Source: CAVXAE01 sp044225565 (GTDB lineage: Bacteria > Pseudomonadota > Gammaproteobacteria > Steroidobacterales > Steroidobacteraceae). From it: DNA of 20,600 bases. The translations under genes were made by a program, and so were the position numbers. The notes under the pieces were generated by a model. That model had not been told where the DNA came from and ran no database searches. It saw nothing but the letters and a program-made list of their open reading frames with translations. The DNA is taken from NCBI GenBank assembly GCA_044225565.1, contig JBGAIL010000083.1, forward strand, positions 1-20,600. Direction: 5' to 3'. Shown here piece by piece: positions 14,006-20,600 of the stretch. Position 1 is the stretch's first letter; each line of letters opens with the position of its first letter.

Positions 14006-15683
14006 CTATCCGCCCGTGCGGCGGAAGAGGATGTTGCGAACCCCGGGGGCGTTCAGCCTGAAGCCCTTCGCGGGCGACTCGCCCGGCGCGAACTCGAGTA
14101 CGTAGTAACCGTAGAAGTGGTTCGCGTCCGCGGGCCGCAGCTTCTGCTCGCCGGTCGGAGTCGTCAGCACCAGCCGGCCCGCTTTCTCCGCGAGCGTGTA
14201 GTCCTGCTCGAGCTCTTCGCTGTGATACCGACCCACGTAACCGTCCAGGCTCCCGGGCTTCCACTCCTGCACACGCGCGTACTCGACGGGCTCGCCGTAA
14301 AAGAGCCCGTTGAAGCGGGGCGGGCCCGAAGCCGGCTTCGGCACGAACGCCATGTACGTCTGCGCGTAGTAGCTGTTCGCGTCGCCCAGGGTGACCAGGT
14401 AGCCGTGGGGCGCGACGGTCTCGATCGGATAGGCCGTCCGGCCTTCACGGAACCTGAGCTCGCCGCCGTCCTTCTCGAGCGTGACGTAAGAGCCGGTCCA
14501 GGTTTCGCGGTAGAGGCCGGCCGGCATCTGCGCAAGATCGCCAGCCCCCTGCACCTTCGCCATCTCGCGCGCATCCCAGGGCAGACCGGCCGGCTTGCCG
14601 TCGTTCAGATAGATCTCGGCGATCTTCAGCGACCGGCCCCACGCATCGGAATCCGTGCGGTTGCAGAGCACGATGACGCCAAGCTTCGCATCGGGAAAGT
14701 GGCGGAAATCCGAGCGGTACCCGTCGAACGCTCCCGGATGGCCGATGGAGCGGTATTGGCGATGCCCCGTGAGACGCACGCCGAAGCCATAGTCCACGCG
14801 CGTGCCATCACGGGTGACGCCCGCTTCCTGCATCCTCGCGATGACGTCCCTGCCACCGACCTGGCCGGTGACGAAGTTCGCATCCCACTTCGCGAAATCG
14901 TTGATGCTGGTGAAGACGTTGCTGGAGCCGATCACCCACCAGAGCGACTCTTCGCGCGTGAAGCCGTTCCTGCCGTCCCGCTTGTAAGCGCGCGCACGCA
15001 GCGGATCCCTTCACCGGATATTCATCCGGCACGAAGGTGTGAGTCATCTGCAACGGCGCGAAGATGTTGTCGTTGAGGAACTTCGTGAAGCGGACGCCGC
15101 TCACCCGCTCTACCGTGACCGCCAGCAGAAAATAGCCGGTGTTGCTGTATTCGTAGTGCTCGCCCGGCGGGCCCTGAGGCGACTTCAGCTTCGAGAGCGC
15201 GTGCATCCAGGCCTTCATGTCGACCCTGGACGCCTCGGTGTTGCCGCGCATCCCCATCAGCTCACCGCCATCGCCCAGGCCGCCGACGTGGTGCAGCACC
15301 TGGCGCAGGGTGATCCCTTCCGCATACGCCCCGAGCTCCGGCACGTGCTTGCGGATCGAATCCTCCAGCGAGAGCTTGCCGCGCTGCTCGAGGAGCAGGA
15401 TCGCCATCGCCGTGAACTCCTTCGACATCGAGGCGATGTTGAAGAGCGAGTCCGTCGTCAGCTTCCTGCCGTCTTCGATGGAGGAGTAGCCGTAAGCGCC
15501 GGAGTGCACGAGCTTGCCGCCCTGCACGACCCCCGCTGCGCAGCCTGGCTGCACTCCGCTGGCGAAGTCCGCAAAGACCTGCGCGACGCGCTGGTCGTTC
15601 GCAGATGTTTCAGCAATCGCGCAGTGCGAGCCCAACACCGACACGCCCGCGGACAGCAGGCTCAGCCATGTGCGGATCCTCAC
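14006..15683 (-). pseudogene. secreted beta-lactamase-fold serine hydrolase (PF00144 type), one 1-nt frameshift near 15008 as written
   Basis: Corrected, this is about 558 residues: signal peptide (MRIRTWLSLLSAGVSVLGSH, cut near AIAE-T), a catalytic class C/esterase-like domain, and a C-terminal beta-rich domain (from ~residue 370) common in such hydrolases. Motifs: S85-M-S-K88 in FNIASMSKEFTAMAILLLEQ, HHVGGLGDGG, Y179-S-N181 in YEYSNTGYFLL, and HPGAFDGYRSDF as the third (HxG) element, which lies beyond the shift. The frame breaks in the GGG of gtgaaGGGatccg; removing one G gives EYPVKDPLRARAYKRDGRNG and continues into EESLWWVIGSSNVFTS. Start is GTG 15683, 3 nt after the receptor stop, so it is probably translationally coupled. 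Likely an esterase, D-aminopeptidase or peptidase acting on the receptor's substrate. A true resistance enzyme is less likely. Confidence 0.88.
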
Positions 15684-15686
15684 TCT

Positions 15687-18600
15687 TTACAGCCTCGCGG
15701 AAGCGCCCAGGAAGAAGTAGCGGCCGATATTGTCATACAGCGCGCCCGCCGGGCCAGCCGTGTTGCCCCCACCACCGAAGAACTCGGGAATGCGCGGCGG
15801 AACGACGTCGAACAGGTTGTTGATTCCCAGCGTCACGCGGTAGGCCTCGCGGAAGGTATATCCGAGCACGAGATCGTTGTAGATCTTGGCGCCGGCACGG
15901 TTGGCTTCACGCTCCTCGGGCAGGACGTCGCGCTGGCCCAGCTGATGACCGATGTAGCGCGTGCTCAGGTCGGCCTCGAACCCACCCGCCGACCAGGCGA
16001 GCGACAGGTTGGCACGCACCCGCGGATACCCGCCCGCGCCCGTGTTCACCACCAGCGAGCCCGGATCTGTGCTGTCCACCTGCTGCTCGCGCGTGATGAG
16101 GTAGGTGCCATTCAGGCCGATGCGCAGCTGGCCTGCAGGCAGGCCCAGGAGCGACGGCATGCCCAGGCGATACGTGCTCTGCAGGTCGATACCCTTGGCC
16201 AGCAGCGTGCTGACGTTGATCTCGCGGACGTCGACGAAGTCGATGACGAAATCCGGGCGTCGGTGCACCAGGCTGCAGAACTGGTTGTCGATGCTCGGCA
16301 GATCGACGCAGCGATCGACGATCGTCTGGATGTCGATGGAGTTGATCGCATCGTCGATCTTGATCTTCCAGTAGTCGACCGACACCGACAGGTTCGGGAT
16401 CGCCGTCGGCGTCAGGACGAAGCCGAGGGTGAAGGCATCGGAGGTCTCTTCCTGCAGATCCGGGTTGCCGCCGACCCGCGCGAAATTGCCGAGACCACCC
16501 AGGTCGACGAAGTCGGCCGGCGCTCCGAGCGCCGCGCAGTTGGCGTCGCGGGTCGCGCTCTGGTTGCGCACCCCGGCATCGCAGGGGTCCAGGTTGTACT
16601 GGTTCTGGATCGAGGTCGGAATGAACAGCTCCGTGAGGTTCGGAGCCCGCACGCTCCTGGTGATCGTGGTGCGCAAGCGCACGTCCGAGGTCGGTGCCCA
16701 GTCGCTGGCGACCTTCCAGGCCTTGGTCTTGTCGATCGTCGAGTAGTCGGACAGACGTCCGGCGAGCTCCAGGTTGAGCGCCTTCGCGAACGGCTTGTCG
16801 GCCAGCAGCGGCGTCACGACTTCGGCGAAGACTTCCTTCACGTCGAAGCTGCCGTTGAAGCCCTCGCCGAGATTGTCGAACGGCCAGAGCTGACCCGTGA
16901 CGGCGAGACCATCCGGGCGCGTCTTCAGGCGCTCGCGGCGGTACTCGAGGCCGCTCGCGAACTGCACCTTGCCGGCCGGCAGCGTGAACAGGTTGCCGTT
17001 CAGCTGGGCGCCGGAGATCTCCTGCGAATTGGTCACCTCGCGGATCATGTTGTGGCGGAACCAGTCGATGGCCGCCTGCGTCGCCACGTTCTGGCCGAGG
17101 ATGTTGAGCGGGACGCAGCCCGCAGCGCGCGCAGCTGCATCGCGACACACGATCTCACCCGTCAGCGGATCGCGGATGGCATCGACCGACTGCTGCCAGC
17201 GCGCCTCGATGCGCGAGGTCTTCTGCACGTCCGTGTTCATGTAGCCGTACTGGTAGAACGCCTGCCACGACCAGCCGTCACCGAACTCGCCCTTGATGCC
17301 GCCCAGGGCCGTGAAGCCCTGCTTGTCGTAGGACTCGGTGAGGATGCCCTGGTCGTCGTCCTGGCGGAACACCGACAGGCTGTCCTGACCGTTCGCGTCC
17401 ATGAGCGCGCCGAGCTCATCGGGAATGTACGGGTTGTCGCGCAGGATCGGCTGCGCGGCTTCGAAGTTCGACTGGTGGTAGTCGATCGCCGTGATGTGCG
17501 AGAACTCGGCCTCGCTGAACAGCGAGACGCGATCGCTCAGTTTGTAGTCGATGCTGGTGTGCGCCGCGAGCACGTCGCGCTTGATTCGCAGCTGGTCGTA
17601 GGTGGTGTAGCTGAAACCTTCCCCGCCATCGGCAAACGAGCCGCCCGAGTACAGCGGACCGTTCCGCGGCTCGCGCAGCTGGCCGTTGTCGATGAGGTAA
17701 CGGGTGTCGCCGACGTAGAAGCTGCCGTTGGTCGTGTAGTCCGGCAGCACCGCATCGCGGATCAGGATCAGGTCCGTGATGCCATCGTTCGGCCCCGTGT
17801 TGGCCGGGTTGGGAACCAGCGCCAGCCAGTTCCTGGCGAAATCGCGCTGCGTGGCGAACAGCGGATTCTCGTCGCTGTAGGAGACGCCGAACGTGAGCGA
17901 GCCCCGCTCGTCGGAGAATTTCGTGCCGCCGAAAAGATCGATGCTGTAGCTGTCGGCGCCTCCGTGCTGGGAAAGCCCCTGGCGCGCGGAGATCTCCAGG
18001 CCGTCGAAGTCGTTCCGCAGGATCACGTTGACGACGCCACTGACGGCATCCGCGCCGTAAACCGCCGCCGCGCCGCCGGTGATGACGTCGATACGCTCGA
18101 CCATCCCGGCCGGGATGGTGTTGAGATCGACTGCGGAGGATGTCGCCGATCCGGCCACGCGGCGCCGGCCATTCACGAGCGTCAGCGTGCGATCCGTACC
18201 GAGGCCCCGCAGATTGATGAAGGTGCTGGCGTCGCTGTCGCCGGAGAAGTTCGACGTCGCGGAGGTGAGGCCCACGCCCACCGAGGGAATCTCCAGCAGC
18301 ACCTCACCCAGGTTGTTGAAGCCGGTGTTCTGGATGGCGCGACGGTCGACGATGGTGGTCGGTGTCGCGGTCTCGTAGCTGTCGCGCGCGATGTGCGAGC
18401 CTGTCACCACCACCTCACCCATGCCGTTCGCATCTTCGACCGGCGAGGACATGCGCTCGCCTTCGGCGGCCTGCGCCTGGGCCCCATCGCTGCCGGCGGA
18501 CGGGCTCGCCGAAGTCTGCGCGAGGCGGATGGGCTGCATGTACAGGCCATCCGCACGCGACGCGCCCAAGCCATTCACGCCCGCCAGAGGACGAATCTCG

Positions 18601-18896
18601 ATGGTCTTCGGATTGAGCTCGCGGAACGTGAGCTGCGAGTCTCCGAGCAATCGCTGCAGGGCCGCCTCGGTGGTGAACTTGCCGCGCAAGGCCGGAGCCT
18701 CGAAGCCCTCCGTCACCCTGGAGAAGAAGATCACCTGCACGCCGGACTGCTTGGCGAACTCCTGCAGCGCCTCGCCGAGCGGCTGCTGCTCGATGCGCAG
18801 CTCGTAGCGCATGGCATCGGCCGCCGGGGCCGGCGCAGACAGCGATGGAAGCAAGGCAAGGACGAGAACCGGGACCGCGAGAAACCTGCCGCGCAT
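15687..18896 (-). CDS. TonB-dependent outer-membrane receptor with STN signalling domain (FecA-like)
   Basis: 1069 residues. The signal peptide covers residues 1-26. An STN (secretin/TonB short N-terminal) domain spans ~29-104 (YELRIEQQPLGEALQEFAKQ, then GKFTTEAALQRLL), followed by a low-complexity linker, a TonB box (GEVVVTGSH, ~160-168), a plug (FNNLGEVLLEIPSVGVG, INLRGLGTDRTLTLVNGRRR, VYGADAVSGVVNVILR, to ~295) and a long 22-stranded barrel. It carries substrate across the outer membrane using TonB energy, and the STN domain signals occupancy to FecR. Start: ATG 18896 with GAAAGG 10 nt upstream, 7 nt after the fecR stop. The plug resembles the large receptors of Caulobacter/Xanthomonas-like bacteria for peptides, glycans and plant compounds rather than siderophores. 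The last residues FFLGASARL end in Leu, not the usual aromatic residue. Confidence 0.93.
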   Translation of the reverse strand: MRGRFLAVPVLVLALLPSLSAPAPAADAMRYELRIEQQPLGEALQEFAKQSGVQVIFFSRVTEGFEAPALRGKFTTEAALQRLLGDSQLTFRELNPKTIEIRPLAGVNGLGASRADGLYMQPIRLAQTSASPSAGSDGAQAQAAEGERMSSPVEDANGMGEVVVTGSHIARDSYETATPTTIVDRRAIQNTGFNNLGEVLLEIPSVGVGLTSATSNFSGDSDASTFINLRGLGTDRTLTLVNGRRRVAGSATSSAVDLNTIPAGMVERIDVITGGAAAVYGADAVSGVVNVILRNDFDGLEISARQGLSQHGGADSYSIDLFGGTKFSDERGSLTFGVSYSDENPLFATQRDFARNWLALVPNPANTGPNDGITDLILIRDAVLPDYTTNGSFYVGDTRYLIDNGQLREPRNGPLYSGGSFADGGEGFSYTTYDQLRIKRDVLAAHTSIDYKLSDRVSLFSEAEFSHITAIDYHQSNFEAAQPILRDNPYIPDELGALMDANGQDSLSVFRQDDDQGILTESYDKQGFTALGGIKGEFGDGWSWQAFYQYGYMNTDVQKTSRIEARWQQSVDAIRDPLTGEIVCRDAAARAAGCVPLNILGQNVATQAAIDWFRHNMIREVTNSQEISGAQLNGNLFTLPAGKVQFASGLEYRRERLKTRPDGLAVTGQLWPFDNLGEGFNGSFDVKEVFAEVVTPLLADKPFAKALNLELAGRLSDYSTIDKTKAWKVASDWAPTSDVRLRTTITRSVRAPNLTELFIPTSIQNQYNLDPCDAGVRNQSATRDANCAALGAPADFVDLGGLGNFARVGGNPDLQEETSDAFTLGFVLTPTAIPNLSVSVDYWKIKIDDAINSIDIQTIVDRCVDLPSIDNQFCSLVHRRPDFVIDFVDVREINVSTLLAKGIDLQSTYRLGMPSLLGLPAGQLRIGLNGTYLITREQQVDSTDPGSLVVNTGAGGYPRVRANLSLAWSAGGFEADLSTRYIGHQLGQRDVLPEEREANRAGAKIYNDLVLGYTFREAYRVTLGINNLFDVVPPRIPEFFGGGGNTAGPAGALYDNIGRYFFLGASARL

Positions 18897-18903
18897 GGCG
18901 TCG

Positions 18904-20064
18904 CTACCTTTCGTGATGGGACTCCCCTTCCCCTCCGTAGAGTGCCGCGCGGTCGATTTGGGCCCCTCCCTGCCCGGAATTCGTCGTCACGATGCGCGCG
19001 CCATCCTCGCTTTCCTCGATGCGCACGCCCGGGATCTGCGCGAGGAACTGCATGAACGACCCGGGATCGTTGGCCTCGAACACGCCCGTGACGGTCTGCC
19101 GGCGCAGCGCCTCGTCCACGATGCGGATCGCATGCCGGTTGTAACGATTGAATTCCTCCGCGACGTCACCCAGCGGCCGGCGCTCGAATACCAGCCTGCG
19201 CTGCGTCCAGGCCGTGGCCGCGGCCACGTTGGCGATCCGCTGCGGCGCGGCGGCACCGGATTTCGTGATGACCACGCTCTGCGCCGCGTCCAGAAGGAGC
19301 TGCGGTGGCGGCGCCGCCGATCCTGCCGGCTCCCCCGAAACGACGGCGACCCGCCCTTCGACTACGGTAACGGTGGTTCCGGCATCGCGCGTGACCACGT
19401 TGAATTGCGTGCCGACGGCACGGATGGTGCTGTTGCCCGCCAGCACCTCGAAAGGCCGCGCCGCGTCTCGCGCCACCTGGAACAGCGCTTCGCCTCGTCG
19501 CAGATGCACGAGACGCCGGCTTTCGTCGAACTCCACTTCGATGTCCGACGCAGTGTTGAGCGTGACCAACGAGCCATCCGCGAGCAGGACCGAACGCTGC
19601 TCGCCGACGGCCGTGCGATAGGCCTGAGGCCGCTGGGCCAGCAGCACCGCGCCGAGGAGCGCGAGCAGCAGCGAAGCGGCAACGGCCATCTTCCAGTGAC
19701 GCCTTCCGCCTGGTGCTGCGCGCCGCTGTGGACCCGCACTCCGCCCCGAACCCGCGTTCAGCGCCGGCGGGACGTCTTTCGCTGAACCGGCCCCCTCCGA
19801 CGTGAACGGCAGGACAGCCGGGGGCGACTCCAGCGCCTGGCGGACCAGCTCGTCGGCGCTGGTCTGTGGCCATTGCACGGCGCCGGACTTGAGTGCGCCT
19901 TCGAGGCGCGCCATCTTCAGGTACGCCTCGACGCGCTCGGGCGAGCGCGCCACCCATTCACCGAAAGCGCGCCGCTCCGCGAGCGACACGCTGGCGCCGT
20001 GCAGGGTGACCCACCAGCGCGCGGCCTGCTCGGAAACCGATACGGACGTTTCCCTGTCGCTCAC
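18904..20064 (-). CDS. fecR: FecR family anti-sigma factor / signal transducer
   Basis: 386 residues. The cytoplasmic N-terminal part (1-55) is a FecR N-terminal (DUF4880-type) domain, with EQAARWWVTLHGASVSLAER and RRAFGEWVARSPERVEAYLK. A Pro/Gly/Ala-rich linker follows, then a single membrane helix at ~125-144 (MAVAASLLLALLGAVLLAQ). The periplasmic FecR domain (YRTAVGEQRSVLLADGSLVTLN...HLRRGEALFQVA) and a C-terminal STN-like domain (LVFERRPLGDVAEEFNRYN, ~285-365) complete it. It holds the partner sigma factor inactive until the receptor reports substrate. Start is GTG 20064, overlapping the sigma factor stop as GTGA. Encoded directly upstream of its receptor, 7 nt away, so the three genes form a standard cell-surface signalling cassette. 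Confidence 0.94.
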   Translation of the reverse strand: MSDRETSVSVSEQAARWWVTLHGASVSLAERRAFGEWVARSPERVEAYLKMARLEGALKSGAVQWPQTSADELVRQALESPPAVLPFTSEGAGSAKDVPPALNAGSGRSAGPQRRAAPGGRRHWKMAVAASLLLALLGAVLLAQRPQAYRTAVGEQRSVLLADGSLVTLNTASDIEVEFDESRRLVHLRRGEALFQVARDAARPFEVLAGNSTIRAVGTQFNVVTRDAGTTVTVVEGRVAVVSGEPAGSAAPPPQLLLDAAQSVVITKSGAAAPQRIANVAAATAWTQRRLVFERRPLGDVAEEFNRYNRHAIRIVDEALRRQTVTGVFEANDPGSFMQFLAQIPGVRIEESEDGARIVTTNSGQGGAQIDRAALYGGEGESHHER

Positions 20065-20558
20065 TTCAGCCCCTCCAGCGACTGCCGCAGGCAGTCGTAA
20101 CCTCGCGCCAGATAGCGTTTCACCTGGCGCTCGCTCATCTCGAGGCGGCGCGCGATTTCCTTATATGCCTCCTCGTCCCGCAGCCGCAGCAACACCACGG
20201 CGCGCATGGCCGGCGACATGGCATCCAGCGCGTCCGACACGCGGCGCGCGCACGCATGCGCGTCGAGCTCGAACTCGGGGACGCATTCGTCGACCAGCGA
20301 CGCTTCCTCGACCGGCTCGAGCTGGCTCGCCTGCGGCTGGCTGTGCCGCCACTCGGCCACCACGTTGCCGGCGACGCGCAGCAGATAGGCCTGCGGGTTC
20401 TTGACTTCGCGCAGGTCCGGGGCGCGCAGCAGGCGCAGGTAGGTTTCCTGTGCGAGGTCTTCGATATCGACCGGGGCGCGCACGCGGCGACCCAGGAAGC
20501 GCAACAGGTTGCGATTCCAGCGATTGCGCCAGCCGGCCAGGAGCGAGTGATCGGACAC
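20061..20558 (-). CDS. fecI: ECF sigma factor, FecI type
   Basis: 165 residues from the GTG at 20558, chosen because GCGAGG stands 8 nt upstream; a GTG at 20576 would add six residues. Region 2 reads FLGRRVRAPVDIEDLAQETYLRLL and then NPQAYLLRVAGNVVAEW. Region 4 reads SPAMRAVVLLRLRDEEAYKEIARRLEMSERQVKRYLARGY, with the helix-turn-helix at its end. It directs RNA polymerase to the promoter of the receptor operon once FecR is signalled. It overlaps fecR by 4 nt. A -10-like TATAGT (complement of 20575-20580) stands just upstream and the -35 would fall at the window edge, so its own promoter is probably housekeeping sigma70. Confidence 0.93.
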   Translation of the reverse strand: MSDHSLLAGWRNRWNRNLLRFLGRRVRAPVDIEDLAQETYLRLLRAPDLREVKNPQAYLLRVAGNVVAEWRHSQPQASQLEPVEEASLVDECVPEFELDAHACARRVSDALDAMSPAMRAVVLLRLRDEEAYKEIARRLEMSERQVKRYLARGYDCLRQSLEGLK

Positions 20559-20574
20559 GAAGGCCACCTCGCCC

Positions 20575-20580
20575 ACTATA
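20575..20580 (-). promoter_or_regulatory. probable -10 element of the fecI operon
   Basis: The complement reads TATAGT, 5 of 6 matches to TATAAT, 17 bases upstream of the chosen GTG start. The matching -35 would lie at about 20598-20603 and is cut by the window end, so only half the promoter can be judged. Confidence 0.45.
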
Positions 20581-20600
20581 GACGGCGAAAGGGCCCCGAT

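Noticed and set aside
14006..15683. Antibiotic-resistance beta-lactamase
   Set aside because: The SxxK, YxN and HxG motifs fit the broad PF00144 hydrolase family, but the protein is about 558 residues with an extra C-terminal domain and sits in a receptor operon, unlike true class C enzymes of about 380 residues.
15039..19055. Very long plus-strand open frame (about 1338 codons)
   Set aside because: It lies opposite the TonB-dependent receptor, whose domains are plain on the minus strand. The frame is rich in Arg, Ala, Val and Asp as expected of a high-GC shadow, with no domain or ribosome site.

Overview
The window is about 20.6 kb of GC-rich, gene-dense bacterial DNA. Content points to a gammaproteobacterium near the Xanthomonadales/Steroidobacteraceae: a FecI/FecR/STN-receptor surface-signalling set, a REP-type palindrome beginning ggggtSaggtcttgcaa, several promoters placed so close to the ATG that transcripts would be leaderless, and high-GC codon use. 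The lineage is inferred from gene content, not from a search.

Left block (1-5922). A minus-strand operon for beta-alanine (omega-amino acid) catabolism: aminotransferase (bauA-like, 4342-3003), CoA-acylating (methyl)malonate-semialdehyde dehydrogenase (mmsA/bauC-like, 2991-1466) and GabP-type permease (1453-98), with 11-12 nt gaps. A 4-nt overlap at 98-101 may begin a further gene that runs off the left edge. Read together: the permease imports the amino acid, the aminotransferase makes malonate semialdehyde, and the dehydrogenase makes acetyl-CoA. An intact MocR regulator (4453-5922) is divergent and probably controls the operon. The three operon genes carry about eleven single-base frameshifts, while MocR carries none. 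The error density rises toward the left edge, and the protein sequence between shifts is well conserved, so consensus error is as likely as real decay.

Middle block (5941-9202). A BrnT/BrnA toxin-antitoxin pair; a GNAT acetyltransferase; a self-contained transcription unit with its own promoter, a 38-codon near-leaderless small ORF and a 12-bp-stem terminator; a tRNA-His (GTG) with an odd acceptor end; a hairpin-rich spacer; and a slipin/SPFH protein closed by a textbook terminator.

PadR/MFS unit (9261-11223). A His/Gly-rich PadR regulator, preceded by a perfect 20-bp palindrome, overlaps an MFS exporter by 4 nt. This is a typical autoregulated efflux operon.

Right block (11225-20558), all on the minus strand. 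ECF sigma (FecI type), FecR anti-sigma, a TonB-dependent receptor with an STN signalling domain, and a secreted beta-lactamase-fold serine hydrolase (one frameshift) are spaced by overlap, 7 nt and 3 nt. After a REP-like hairpin come a PBP7-type D,D-peptidase and a secreted DUF885 metallopeptidase. The simplest model is substrate-induced uptake and processing of a peptide, possibly a peptidoglycan- or D-amino-acid-containing one. The substrate cannot be read from the sequence. No insertion sequence, transposase, rRNA or CRISPR array was seen.
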